From Patiriisocius marinistellae (GTDB lineage Bacteria; Bacteroidota; Bacteroidia; Flavobacteriales; Flavobacteriaceae): a stretch of 64,000 nucleotides of DNA. The translations under genes were made by a program, and so were the position numbers. Each line of letters begins with the position of its first letter. Within the stretch, counting starts at the first letter, position 1. Of this stretch, positions 47,631-56,925 are shown in pieces. The notes below the pieces were generated by a model. That model had not been told where the DNA came from and made no database searches. It saw only the letters and a list, made by a program, of their open reading frames with translations. The stretch lies in contig NZ_BKCF01000002.1 of NCBI RefSeq assembly GCF_009014635.1, positions 1-64,000 on the forward strand. The letters are read 5' to 3'.

Positions 47631-49031
47631 TTATAACGTAGTTTTTTTATGGTTTTTCACAATTTCTTTAACTGATTTACTTGATAATATCATGGGGAAT
47701 AACTCCTCAATAATCATGAAAAACTCTGGTTCAATATCAAGTGCATTTTTTAAATGAAATGCTCCACTATGCATTTCGGCGGTGACATAATATAAGCCTG
47801 CTAATCTAAATTCAATTTCAGCACATTCAGGATAGAATTCATTAGCTTGTGTTAGGTTATTGATAGCAGCCTCATATTCTCCAAGCTTTGTTAGTATGTC
47901 TGCACGAGTAAGCCATGTTTCAAGTTCATAATTGCCGAGTTCAATAGTTTTTCTAAAGCCTGCCTCTGCTTCTTCAAACCACTGAAGCCTTTTATTTATT
48001 TTAGCATAACGTTTCCAATAGTGCACATTTTCACTATCAATACTTATGGCTCTGTCTATAAAATAAAGTGCTTTCTCAAAATCTTTTCGTTTATAATAGT
48101 AATCCGTAATAGCTATCCAGCCCTTATCTAATAAAGGGTCTTCTTCAACACATTTTGTAAAATATTGTAATGATAACTCACTATTACCCTTTTTTTCATA
48201 ACATTTTCCTATTCGTAATAAAGCGAATGAGGTAGGGTCATCAATTCCTAATGTGATTGTGTAACTTTCTATGGCTTCTTCAAAACGGTTTAGCTTTTCT
48301 AAAACTTTACCCTTTTCTAAATAAGCACCTACAAAACGATCATCACTTATAATAGCAAAATCAAATGCGGCTAATGCTTTTTTATACTTCTCTACAATAC
48401 AATATTGTTTGCCTATTTGGTGCCAAGCAACCTCGCAATATGGATTTTTGTTCAGAAAGACATTGAGGTACTCAATAGCTTCTTCGTTTTCTTCAAGACA
48501 CTCAAAGCAATAAATTATATTATAAAGCGCAGAATAATCTGTATCATCGCTTTCTAAGCATCTCATGAAGCTATTCTTTGCATTTTCAAAATCTTCCAAG
48601 AATAAATATTCCATTCCTAGAAGAGAAAGAACATCTGCTTTGTCTAGCGTTATTTCTAAGGCGGTTTCTAGTAATTTAATTGCACCTTCGTGATCGTCTC
48701 TACGGGATAATATATTTGCTTTTTGAATGTAAATTTCTTCGTTAGATTGCTCTATTTGATATAGTTCTTCTAATAAGGCATCAGCTGTATCTAGCTCATT
48801 TTCAAAAATGAACATTTCAACCTGAAATAATTTAAGATTTGTAGAAGTAGGGTGTTGTTCAAGACCAAGCTTAGTTGCTTTTTTAGCTAATGAAATTTTA
48901 CCTATTTCTAAATAGTGATGAATAATTTCTTCAAACTGGTCAGCATCAAAAAATAAAATGCTATTCGTTTTGAGCATAGACTCAAAACGAGTTAGTGATA
49001 AATTATTAGGTTCGTCTGGAAGTAAATTCAT
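47631..49031 (-). CDS. Tetratricopeptide repeat protein
   Basis: The 466-residue protein is built almost wholly of TPR units (from about residue 35 to 440), e.g. ALYNIIYCFECLEENEEAIEYL, AYLEKGKVLEKLNRFEEAI and LLRIGKCYEKKGNSELSLQYF. No signal peptide or membrane helix is seen, so it is probably a cytoplasmic scaffold. It precedes the DUF368 pair by 34 bases and may be cotranscribed with it. Confidence 0.92.
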   Translation of the reverse strand: MNLLPDEPNNLSLTRFESMLKTNSILFFDADQFEEIIHHYLEIGKISLAKKATKLGLEQHPTSTNLKLFQVEMFIFENELDTADALLEELYQIEQSNEEIYIQKANILSRRDDHEGAIKLLETALEITLDKADVLSLLGMEYLFLEDFENAKNSFMRCLESDDTDYSALYNIIYCFECLEENEEAIEYLNVFLNKNPYCEVAWHQIGKQYCIVEKYKKALAAFDFAIISDDRFVGAYLEKGKVLEKLNRFEEAIESYTITLGIDDPTSFALLRIGKCYEKKGNSELSLQYFTKCVEEDPLLDKGWIAITDYYYKRKDFEKALYFIDRAISIDSENVHYWKRYAKINKRLQWFEEAEAGFRKTIELGNYELETWLTRADILTKLGEYEAAINNLTQANEFYPECAEIEFRLAGLYYVTAEMHSGAFHLKNALDIEPEFFMIIEELFPMILSSKSVKEIVKNHKKTTL

Positions 49032-49161
49032 ACGCTACAATTTTACGGTTCCTACTAATTTAAAGATAGGAATGTAATATGGAATTCAATTAATGTGCCG
49101 CTATTCTTGTTAACGACTTATCAACAGATAATTTTGGTTTTAAGCTGCTGTTTTTCAATTG

Positions 49162-50358
49162 TTAACTCTTGCTTTGTTGGTCTTCAATGCTATCCAGGAT
49201 TTCAGTCAAGATGGCACATCCTTCTTTTATTTCTTCTTCTGAAATGGTTAGGGGTGGTGTAATGCGTACTGCTGTTACTTCAAATAGTAACCAGAATAAA
49301 ATGAGACCACGATCTTTACAACGTAGAATAATTTCTGAAGCTATTGTAGCACTCTCTGTAATAATTGCAAGCATGAGTCCTCTTCCTCGTATTTCTTTAA
49401 TGAGTGAATGTTGTAGCAGGGAACGGAACAATTTTTCTTTTTGTAACGTTTCAGCAATTAGGTTAGTTTCGGTAATTTCTTGTAACGTTGCTAATGCTGC
49501 CGCAGCAATTACTGGATTACCGCCAAACGTAGTAATATGCCCTAATTTAGGCTTATCTTGTAATAGCGCCATTAATTCGTGAGATGCAGTAAATGCTCCA
49601 ATAGGTAAGCCGCCTCCCATGCCTTTTCCCATTACGAGAATATCAGGAATGACATTAAAATGTTCAAAGCCAAAGAGTTTTCCTGTTCGACCAAATCCCG
49701 GTTGGATTTCGTCAAGAATCAGTAAAGCTCCCATTGCTTCGCATCTCTCTTTAACTTTTACAAGAAAGTTATTCGTAGGTTCAATAAACCCTGCACCTCC
49801 TTGTATAGTTTCAAAAATTACAGCTGCTGTTTTTTGAGTTATGCGTTCTATAGAGGATTCCTCATTAAAATAAATGGGGTAACATTCTGGAACAAGTGGG
49901 CCAAAAGCTGTTTTTCGTTCTTCAAATCCCATAATGCTCAGCGAACCCATTGTGTTGCCATGGTACGCGTGGTGTGCATATAATATTTCGGCTCTGCCTG
50001 TGGCACGTCTTGCCAGTTTTAATGCTCCTTCAATAGCTTCTGTGCCACTGTTAACCAAGTAGGTTGTTTCGAGTGATGGTGGTAGGTGAGAGGCTAATAA
50101 TTTTGAAAGTGCTACAGCTGGTGCTTGAATATATTCGCCATAGACCATAACATGCAAATATTTTTCTGTTTGTTCTTTTACTGCGGAAACGACGCGAGGA
50201 TGACAATGTCCTAAACTACATGCAGAAACTCCAGCAACAAAATCTAGATGTTTTTTTCCTTCGCTATCATAAATATAACTACCTGCTGCATGCGAAATTT
50301 CCATCGCTAACGGATGTGGTGTGGTTTGCGTTTGATATGTGTAGAAATCCTTTTTCAA
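49162..50358 (-). CDS. Class III aminotransferase (acetylornithine/aspartate aminotransferase family)
   Basis: The 398-residue PLP enzyme has LVNSGTEAIEGALKLARRATG, ILDEIQPGFGRTG and VMGKGMGGGLPIGAF with the PLP lysine near 243, and the RITPPLTIS substrate segment at the C-terminus. It belongs with ArgD/OAT-type enzymes, but the substrate cannot be fixed from sequence. It starts 3 bases after the OstA-like gene, so the two are translated from one message. Confidence 0.9.
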   Translation of the reverse strand: MKKDFYTYQTQTTPHPLAMEISHAAGSYIYDSEGKKHLDFVAGVSACSLGHCHPRVVSAVKEQTEKYLHVMVYGEYIQAPAVALSKLLASHLPPSLETTYLVNSGTEAIEGALKLARRATGRAEILYAHHAYHGNTMGSLSIMGFEERKTAFGPLVPECYPIYFNEESSIERITQKTAAVIFETIQGGAGFIEPTNNFLVKVKERCEAMGALLILDEIQPGFGRTGKLFGFEHFNVIPDILVMGKGMGGGLPIGAFTASHELMALLQDKPKLGHITTFGGNPVIAAAALATLQEITETNLIAETLQKEKLFRSLLQHSLIKEIRGRGLMLAIITESATIASEIILRCKDRGLILFWLLFEVTAVRITPPLTISEEEIKEGCAILTEILDSIEDQQSKS

Positions 50359-50361
50359 AGG

Positions 50362-52116
50362 TTAATTTTCTTTTTTGGGAGTATTGTTTTTCTCAACATT
50401 TGTGTCTGGTGCTGTTTCAGGGGCAGCATCTTCAGGACGGTTTTTAAAATCTTTAGGAGATAATTTTGAAGATTCGGGCAAGTTCAATTCTTCTTCGGTT
50501 TTTTCTTCAAAGAATTCTCCATCATCCTCAGGTAATGGTATTCCTTTAATTTTAGGTAAAATAGGGGGTGGCTTGTTTTTAAAAAGATCTTCTTTTTTTA
50601 ACAAACGTTCATCACCACGCCATTCAAAACCTGAAAGAATTCGCGCTTCTGGCGGAAGCATAGAAAGTGGATATACCTTCCCTTTCCCTTTTTTGATAAA
50701 GCGAATTCCTTGAATTTCTTGATTTTCTAAATACAACTGGATGGAACTTGAAACCGTATTATTAATACCAATCATTTTATCATTATCATTACGGGCAAAG
50801 TAAATTACTTGTGCGTTTTTATCAATATTGACGGTGTCTAATTGATTTTCTGTGAACAAGCCAGTGAGTCTCTCTCCTTTAACTTGATTAAAACCAAGAC
50901 TATCTTTTTGTGCTAAGAATGCATTGTTGAACACTTTTAATGTATCTAGCTTTTCAGTTTTAGTATTAGTTATTAAATGAATGGTATCACCTGTCATTTG
51001 GTTTTCGCCACTCCATAAAATAGGACGTCTTAGCATTTTTGTAATTCCTTCTTTTTGAAAAAGGTAAATGGAATCACATTTTCCAGACGTTGCTTCTTCA
51101 CCAGGTTTTGGTTCTTGAAACATGCGGGCACGATAAAATCCTTTGAGAATTCTGTTTTCAGGTTTTCCTGTAATTTGCAGTGTATCTGCGTGGACATATA
51201 ATGAGTCATTATCTCTTACCGAAATTGCGACAGCTCTTTTAGTAATAAATACGGAGTCTTTTTTTCTAAATACTTCTGCATAATGGCCTTTGATAATACT
51301 TTGATTTGCGGTGTCTAAAACACGAATGTTATTAGTTGCTGACGCAAAAGCTTTGTTTCTATCAAAATAAATACTGTCACCATATAGGGTGCGATTGTCA
51401 TAATCTACTCTAGAGTTTTTTACAAAATAACCAGTATCTCCTCGCGTGTCGTAATAACCACGTTCACAGTAAACTGTACTGGTTTCGCTCTCAATAACAG
51501 ATTTTCCATAAAGATACGCGCCTCCTGTTTCGCTATAAAAGTCAAGTTGTGGAGAGGTTACTGTATATTTTGGGTTGACAATTTTTACGTTACTGATAAA
51601 TTGGTATTTTTTGCTCTCGGCATAATATCTACCTATTCGGCTTGTTAAGGTGCTTGCGGTATCAATTACAGTGCCTCCAGACCTATAAAATGCTTGTTGC
51701 TTTACGCGGTCAAAGTAAAGCGTGTCAGTTTTTAAAGTTGTTTTTGGTTCTTTAAATACTACATTTCCACTAGCAAAGGCAAATTTGGTGTTTCCATTGT
51801 ATTCAGCATAACTACTGTTCATGGTGATAGTGTCTGCTTGTTTTATTTTAACATCACCATATGCTTTTACAAAATTATCATTTAGATACACGAATGCTTG
51901 GTTACACCACATTTCAACTCCTTCATGAAGTATATATACCTGTTCATTAGCTTCTTTTGTATAGATAAAAGCATCTGGCAATTCTGGTCGTCTTTCTAAA
52001 TATCCAGACTTTATGTCAACTTTAGTTTTTTCCTGCTCTTGGTTGGGTTGTGCAAATGAGGCAGTGGTTACTGTAAGTAAAAGGAGGATTATTAGTATGT
52101 TATTTGCTTTGTTCAA
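50362..52116 (-). CDS. OstA-like (LptA/LptD N-terminal type) outer membrane assembly protein
   Basis: The 584-residue protein has a signal peptide (1-22, ending ASFAQ) and a repetitive OstA-type beta-jellyroll running over about 30-430, with pieces such as MWCNQAFVYLNDNFVKAYGDV, NTKFAFASGNVVFKEPKTTLKTDTLYFD and LYGDSIYFDRNKAFA. The C-terminal 60 residues are Pro/Glu/Asp-rich. The lack of a recognisable LptD barrel suggests a Bacteroidota LptA-like role in LPS transport through the periplasm. Confidence 0.88.
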   Translation of the reverse strand: MNKANNILIILLLLTVTTASFAQPNQEQEKTKVDIKSGYLERRPELPDAFIYTKEANEQVYILHEGVEMWCNQAFVYLNDNFVKAYGDVKIKQADTITMNSSYAEYNGNTKFAFASGNVVFKEPKTTLKTDTLYFDRVKQQAFYRSGGTVIDTASTLTSRIGRYYAESKKYQFISNVKIVNPKYTVTSPQLDFYSETGGAYLYGKSVIESETSTVYCERGYYDTRGDTGYFVKNSRVDYDNRTLYGDSIYFDRNKAFASATNNIRVLDTANQSIIKGHYAEVFRKKDSVFITKRAVAISVRDNDSLYVHADTLQITGKPENRILKGFYRARMFQEPKPGEEATSGKCDSIYLFQKEGITKMLRRPILWSGENQMTGDTIHLITNTKTEKLDTLKVFNNAFLAQKDSLGFNQVKGERLTGLFTENQLDTVNIDKNAQVIYFARNDNDKMIGINNTVSSSIQLYLENQEIQGIRFIKKGKGKVYPLSMLPPEARILSGFEWRGDERLLKKEDLFKNKPPPILPKIKGIPLPEDDGEFFEEKTEEELNLPESSKLSPKDFKNRPEDAAPETAPDTNVEKNNTPKKEN

Positions 52117-52182
52117 TATTAATTTTATTTCTGTTAGGGTTGAAATTTTATGGAACGTGTAATTTATTAAAATTGCTTTTAA

Positions 52183-52725
52183 TTATTGAAACAAAACATA
52201 CCTTGGCGGAACTAGCCCATTTAATCTCATATAAACAAGCATTTGAGCTCTGTGATGAGTTATATGGTCAGAAAGTAATAAGAAAATTTGCCTTTTGGAT
52301 CTATTTAAACCAAAATAGTCTAACTCGTCATCTAATTGAGTTGTGTCAAACTCTTTAATTAGATTTTTTGTTTCAACAAATGTTTTTTCGATCGTTGCGA
52401 TCATTTCTTTTTTAGATTTATTAGAAACTTTATAGATTGTGTCTGTTTTCCAGTCTTTTGATGGTCTTCCTCCTAATAATGATTGACTATGCCAATCCAT
52501 TGCATATCCTATATGTAATAGATTTTCAGCAAAAGACATTGATTCTGGTGTAGCTTTAAAGTTGTATTTATCTTCTGGCATTGTCTCCGCGACAAGGATT
52601 AGATACTTTTGTGAATTTTCTAACCGTTCAATAAAATCTTCAACGAAACTATTCTGCTGAGCTATTGTAGGAAATAAAACTGAATTAAACAGCAAAAAAA
52701 ATAAAAGTATAAATAGTTGCTTCAT
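52183..52725 (-). CDS. DinB family protein with signal peptide
   Basis: The 180-residue protein has a signal sequence (MKQLFILLFFLLFNSVLFPTIAQ) and a DinB four-helix domain. The metal-ligand histidines fit HIGYAMDWH and LSDHITHHRAQ, and the family end MRLNGLVPPRY is present. DinB/YfiT-like enzymes use a metal for thiol or small-molecule chemistry; an exported copy is less common and its role is unknown. The gene is monocistronic. Confidence 0.88.
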   Translation of the reverse strand: MKQLFILLFFLLFNSVLFPTIAQQNSFVEDFIERLENSQKYLILVAETMPEDKYNFKATPESMSFAENLLHIGYAMDWHSQSLLGGRPSKDWKTDTIYKVSNKSKKEMIATIEKTFVETKNLIKEFDTTQLDDELDYFGLNRSKRQIFLLLSDHITHHRAQMLVYMRLNGLVPPRYVLFQ

Positions 52726-52811
52726 AGTCTAGTTTTTTTAGATTTTTCTTCACTTAGTTAACTTAAATTATAAACGATTTTTATTTATTTAAATTTTGTT
52801 GTTAAGTCACA

Positions 52812-52820
52812 TTTCCGAAG
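52812..52820 (+). repeat. TTTCCGAAG dispersed motif, intergenic copy
   Basis: Exact copy (cacaTTTCCGAAGtaaa) between the DinB gene and the purA terminator; the flanks are almost identical to the 16789 copy. Confidence 0.7.
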
Positions 52821-52841
52821 TAAAGACGAAACAATTACTAA

Positions 52842-52880
52842 AAAATCACAATCCCGAGAAGTATCGGGATTGTGATTTTT
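52842..52880 (-). terminator. purA terminator
   Basis: A 16-bp perfect stem AAAATCACAATCCCGA (52842-52857) with TCGGGATTGTGATTTT (52864-52879) lies directly after the purA stop, with A and T runs at both ends, so it can work in both directions. Confidence 0.9.
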
Positions 52881-54152
52881 TTATCTATGTATTGTTTGAG
52901 TTCTATCTGGTCCTACTGAAACTACTTTAATAGGAATCTCTAATTCTTTTTCTAAAAATTCAATATATGTATTAAGCTCTGCGGGAAATTGTGATGGGTC
53001 TGTCATTTTTGTCAAATCTTGTTTCCAGCATTTGAAAGTATTGTAAATAGGGGTTACATTTTCTGGCTCAATATTGTACGGTAAATGAGTAATTGTTTCA
53101 CCTTTATATTTGTAGGCAGTACACACTTTTAATTCATTGAATCCAGAAAGTACGTCGCCTTTCATCATCATTAATTGTGTTACTCCGTTTACTTCACACG
53201 TATATTTAAGCGCAACTAGATCTAGCCAACCACAACGTCTAGGGCGTCCTGTAACGGCACCAAATTCTCTTCCTACTTTTGCCATTTCTGCACCTACTTC
53301 ATCAAAAAGTTCTGTTGGGAATGGGCCAGAACCTACTCTTGTGGTATATGCTTTAAAAATTCCGTAAACATCCTTTACTTTATTTGGGGCTATTCCTAAA
53401 CCTGTACAAGCACCTGCAGCAGTAGTATTTGAGGAGGTAACAAAAGGATACGTTCCAAAATCAATATCAAGTAATGAACCTTGTGCGCCTTCGGCTAGAA
53501 TTGTTTTTCCTGATTTAATTGCTTGATTTAAATATTCTTCGCTATCAATAAATTGTAACTCTTTTAATCTTTCGACTGCTTCAAAAAACTCAGTCTCCAT
53601 TTCATCTAAATCATATTGGACATCTACATTGTAAAAAGCAATCATTGCCTCATGCTTATCTGCTAAAGCTCTGTATTTGTCTTTCCAGTCAGTAAGTTCT
53701 AAATCACCCACGCGAATTCCATTACGACCTGTTTTATCCATGTATGTAGGTCCTATTCCTTTTAAAGTAGAGCCTATTTTTGCTTTTCCTTTTGAGGCTT
53801 CACTTGCTGCGTCTAGTAATCTGTGTGTAGGCAAGATTAAGTGTGCTTTTCTAGAAATAATAAGCTTGGCTTTGTAATCAATATCAAATTGATCAAGACC
53901 TTCTAATTCTTTTACAAAAACAACTGGATCAATCACAACGCCGTTACCAATAACGTTCATAGATTTTTTATGAAAAATACCTGATGGGATGGTTCTAAGT
54001 ACATGCTTAATTCCATCAAATTCCAAGGTGTGACCTGCGTTTGGGCCTCCTTGAAAGCGTGCAATAATATCATAATCTGCTGTTAGAACATCGACAATTT
54101 TTCCTTTGCCTTCATCTCCCCATTGTAATCCTAGTAGTAAGTCTACTGCCAT
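52881..54152 (-). CDS. purA: Adenylosuccinate synthase
   Basis: PurA joins IMP and aspartate with GTP on the way to AMP. The 423-residue protein begins MAVDLLLGLQWGDEGKGK (the GTP loop) and has GPNAGHTL, GNGVVIDPVVF, the GPTYMDKTGRNGIRVGDL and the SSNTTAAGACTGLG segments, and GRPRRCGWLDLV. The frame stays open 105 bases further up (to 54257), but that extension overlaps fur and looks non-native; the ATG at 54152 matches all relatives. It follows fur by 19 bases. Confidence 0.97.
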   Translation of the reverse strand: MAVDLLLGLQWGDEGKGKIVDVLTADYDIIARFQGGPNAGHTLEFDGIKHVLRTIPSGIFHKKSMNVIGNGVVIDPVVFVKELEGLDQFDIDYKAKLIISRKAHLILPTHRLLDAASEASKGKAKIGSTLKGIGPTYMDKTGRNGIRVGDLELTDWKDKYRALADKHEAMIAFYNVDVQYDLDEMETEFFEAVERLKELQFIDSEEYLNQAIKSGKTILAEGAQGSLLDIDFGTYPFVTSSNTTAAGACTGLGIAPNKVKDVYGIFKAYTTRVGSGPFPTELFDEVGAEMAKVGREFGAVTGRPRRCGWLDLVALKYTCEVNGVTQLMMMKGDVLSGFNELKVCTAYKYKGETITHLPYNIEPENVTPIYNTFKCWKQDLTKMTDPSQFPAELNTYIEFLEKELEIPIKVVSVGPDRTQTIHR

Positions 54153-54171
54153 AATAAAATATAATTGTTCC

Positions 54172-54633
54172 CTATTTTTTTTTAGGGCTGGTTGTGTTTT
54201 TCTTTCCGTAAAAATAAAGTGAATGTTTTGTGATTTCAATATCAAAAACCTCTTCAATAGTTTTCTTTATTGTTTGAATTCTGGGGTCACAAAATTCTAT
54301 TACTTCACCATCTTCTAATATAACGTGATCGTGTTGTTTATCAAAATACGATTTTTCATAATGTGCTTGGTTTTGACCAAACTGATGTTTTCTTACAAGC
54401 GCGCACTCTAACAACAACTCTATAGTATTATATAGTGTTGCACGACTTACACGATAGTTTTTATTTTTCATGTTGATATAGAGAGACTCTATGTCAAAAT
54501 GTTCTTTTTGGTCGTAGATTTCTTGTAAGATTGCAAACCGTTCTGGAGTTTTACGGTGTCCTTTTTCTTCTAAAAATGTAGTGAATACATTTTTGACAAC
54601 GGCTTGATTATCGATGGCAGTTTTTAGCGTCAT
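54172..54633 (-). CDS. fur: Fur family transcriptional regulator
   Basis: The 153-residue metal-dependent repressor has the winged-helix domain ([23 protein letters not shown], then the recognition helix [14 protein letters not shown]) and a dimerisation/metal domain with [23 protein letters not shown]. It lacks the C-terminal CxxC pairs of zinc-structured Fur, which is normal in this phylum. Whether it senses iron (Fur) or peroxide (PerR) is not clear. A TAACTTTG -7 box lies 9 bases upstream of the start, inside the short gap after relA/spoT. Confidence 0.92.
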   Translation of the reverse strand: MTLKTAIDNQAVVKNVFTTFLEEKGHRKTPERFAILQEIYDQKEHFDIESLYINMKNKNYRVSRATLYNTIELLLECALVRKHQFGQNQAHYEKSYFDKQHDHVILEDGEVIEFCDPRIQTIKKTIEEVFDIEITKHSLYFYGKKNTTSPKKK

Positions 54634-54642
54634 AATAAGCTA

Positions 54643-54650
54643 CAAAGTTA
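54643..54650 (-). promoter_or_regulatory. -7 box of fur
   Basis: The minus strand reads TAACTTTG, an exact TAnnTTTG match ending 9 bases before the fur start, suggesting that fur and purA can be transcribed independently of relA/spoT. Confidence 0.5.
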
Positions 54651-54656
54651 CTTAAT

Positions 54657-56861
54657 TTACTTGCGTGTTACTTTATCAATTCCGTTTATTTTTTTAATGT
54701 TTTGAACCAAGTTATCAAGAATGTTTTTATTTTTTACAACGACGACAATATTACCTGTAAATACACCATCGTTACTATCAAAATGAACACCTCTCATATC
54801 AATATTTAAGTTGTTTGAAATTTCTTTCGTTACTTCATTCACTAATCCTATAGTATCAATTCCTGTGATGGAAAGTTCTGCTTTAAAGTCCCGTTGAGTA
54901 GAATCAATCCACTTGGCAGGCATAACACGATAGTTATAATTTCCTTGCAATTGTACCGCATTAGGACAGTTTTGTTTGTGCACTTTAATACCTTCATTTA
55001 CAGTAAGAAATCCAAAAACATCATCACCAGGAATAGGGTTGCAACAATTAGACATTTTATAATCTAATTTTTGTTCCTCTTTACCAAAAACTAACTGATC
55101 GTATTTCTCAGTTATTTCTTCTTTATTTATTTCTTCAAAATTATTAGGCTTACGTATTTTATTTTTGAAAAAACTCACAAAAGCATTACTGCGTGAAGAC
55201 GCATACTCTTTTAATTGCTTATTATCAATAATACCAGCACCCACACGATAAAATAAATCTAAACTAGTCTTGACCTTGAAAAATCGAACCATTTCGGTAA
55301 TCGAATTATCATCAAAATTAATTTTTAGAGATTTCAACTTTCTCTTTAAAACTTCTTTTCCTTCATTAGCAGTTTCTTTTCTATCTTCTTTTAAAGATGA
55401 TTTTATTTTTGAAATAGCTCTCCCCGTATGTGCATAATCTAACCAGTTATTAGTTGGTTTTGCATTGTTTGAAGTAATAATTTCTACTTGGTCACCACTA
55501 TTCAATATATGACTTAACGGTACTAGCTTTCCATTTACCTTCGTACCCCTAGTGTGAAGTCCAATCTCTGTATGAATAGCAAATGCAAAATCTAATGCAG
55601 ATGCTCCTTTAGCTAGGGAATACAAATCGCCCTTAGGCGTAAACACAAAAATTTCTTTTGAGTAGAGGTTGAGTTTGAACTCCTCAACAAAGTCAACTGC
55701 ACTAATGTCTTGATTTTCTAATGTTTCTTGAAGTTTATTTAACCATACTTCAAGCCCGCCATCATCACTGTTTTTATTTTTGTATTTATAGTGTGCGGCA
55801 AAGCCTTTTTCGGCAATCTCATTCATACGTTCACTTCGTATTTGTACTTCCACCCACTTGCCTTCTGGCCCCATAACAGTAATGTGTAATGCTTCATAGC
55901 CAGTAGATTTTGGAGAAGAAATCCAGTCTCTTAAGCGTACAGGGTTTGGTCTAAAGTGATCTGTTACAATAGAGTATATTTTCCAAGCTATAAACTTTTC
56001 ATCCTCTGGAGCGCTTTTGTAAATAATTCTAACAGCAAACTTGTCATAAACTTGGTCAAAAGTTACAGTTTGAGCTTGCATTTTTCTACGAATAGAGAAA
56101 ATAGATTTAGGTCTCCCTTTAATTTCATAATCTAATTTCTCTGCATTTAATGAGTCTTCAATTGTTTTTGAAAACGATTTTATATAAGCATCTTGCTGTT
56201 CTTTACTCTCTTTTATTTTACTTAAAATATCATTATAAATCTCTGGCTCTGTATATTTTAAACTTAGGTCTTCTAGCTCAGTTTTAATATTGTAAAGACC
56301 TATTCTATGTGCCATAGGAGCATAGATGTATAAAGTTTCACTAGCAATTTTTACTTGCTTGTGCGCTGGCATAGAATCCATTGTTTGCATGTTGTGTAAA
56401 CGATCTGCAATCTTTATTATAATAACTCGAATATCCTCATTAAGCGTTAATAGCATCTTTCTAAAATTTTCCGCTTGTAGCGATACATCACCCTCATAAG
56501 GCATGTTCGAAATTTTAGTCAATCCATCTACAATACGAGCTACAACCTCACCAAACATTTGTTCAATATCTGCTAAGGTGTAAGAGGTATCCTCAACAAC
56601 ATCATGTAAAAGCGCAGCAGCAATAGAGGTTGCATCAAGTCCAATTTCAGAAGCCACAATTTTTGCAACAGCAATAGGATGAAAGATGTATGCTTCGCCA
56701 CTTTTTCTGCGTTGTTCCTTGTGCGCATCAACAGCTACGTCAAAAGCAGAGCGAATTAGCTTTTTATCTTCGTCTGATAAAATGCGATAGCTAATTCTGA
56801 GGAGTTCTTTATATTCCCTAGCAATTGCTTTTCTTTCTTTTTCTAATGCTTGTTCTGTCAT
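54657..56861 (-). CDS. relA: Bifunctional (p)ppGpp synthetase/hydrolase RelA/SpoT
   Basis: The 734-residue Rel enzyme makes and degrades the alarmone (p)ppGpp. The HD hydrolase domain is intact (HPIAVAKIVA, AALLHDVVEDT near 85-96, IADRLHNMQT). The synthetase domain has YDKFAVRIIYKSAP, SSPKSTGYEALHITV and EVQIRSERMNEIAEKG. A TGS domain (IFVFTPKGDLYSLAKGASAL) and a C-terminal ACT domain follow. It has its own TTG-N20-TACTTTTA promoter with no leader. fur and purA follow at 23 and 19 bases. Confidence 0.96.
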   Translation of the reverse strand: MTEQALEKERKAIAREYKELLRISYRILSDEDKKLIRSAFDVAVDAHKEQRRKSGEAYIFHPIAVAKIVASEIGLDATSIAAALLHDVVEDTSYTLADIEQMFGEVVARIVDGLTKISNMPYEGDVSLQAENFRKMLLTLNEDIRVIIIKIADRLHNMQTMDSMPAHKQVKIASETLYIYAPMAHRIGLYNIKTELEDLSLKYTEPEIYNDILSKIKESKEQQDAYIKSFSKTIEDSLNAEKLDYEIKGRPKSIFSIRRKMQAQTVTFDQVYDKFAVRIIYKSAPEDEKFIAWKIYSIVTDHFRPNPVRLRDWISSPKSTGYEALHITVMGPEGKWVEVQIRSERMNEIAEKGFAAHYKYKNKNSDDGGLEVWLNKLQETLENQDISAVDFVEEFKLNLYSKEIFVFTPKGDLYSLAKGASALDFAFAIHTEIGLHTRGTKVNGKLVPLSHILNSGDQVEIITSNNAKPTNNWLDYAHTGRAISKIKSSLKEDRKETANEGKEVLKRKLKSLKINFDDNSITEMVRFFKVKTSLDLFYRVGAGIIDNKQLKEYASSRSNAFVSFFKNKIRKPNNFEEINKEEITEKYDQLVFGKEEQKLDYKMSNCCNPIPGDDVFGFLTVNEGIKVHKQNCPNAVQLQGNYNYRVMPAKWIDSTQRDFKAELSITGIDTIGLVNEVTKEISNNLNIDMRGVHFDSNDGVFTGNIVVVVKNKNILDNLVQNIKKINGIDKVTRK

Positions 56862-56865
56862 ACAT

Positions 56866-56896
56866 TAAAAGTACAATTATGACTGAGATAGGGCAA
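56866..56896 (-). promoter_or_regulatory. relA/spoT promoter, leaderless layout
   Basis: On the minus strand a TTG (56894-56896) lies 20 bases before TACTTTTA (56866-56873), which ends 4 bases before the start codon. Spacing and boxes fit the Bacteroidota -33/-7 promoter, with the last -7 base altered. Confidence 0.5.
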
Positions 56897-56925
56897 TTTT
56901 TTCTGAAATTTATTTATCTAAATAT

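Noticed and set aside
49169-49582. Plus-strand 137-codon frame opposite the aminotransferase
   Set aside because: It is a shadow of a well-supported PLP enzyme gene, has no promoter box and resembles nothing known.
54153-54257. 35-residue N-terminal extension of purA
   Set aside because: It overlaps fur coding sequence and does not look like PurA; the ATG at 54152 is the expected start.
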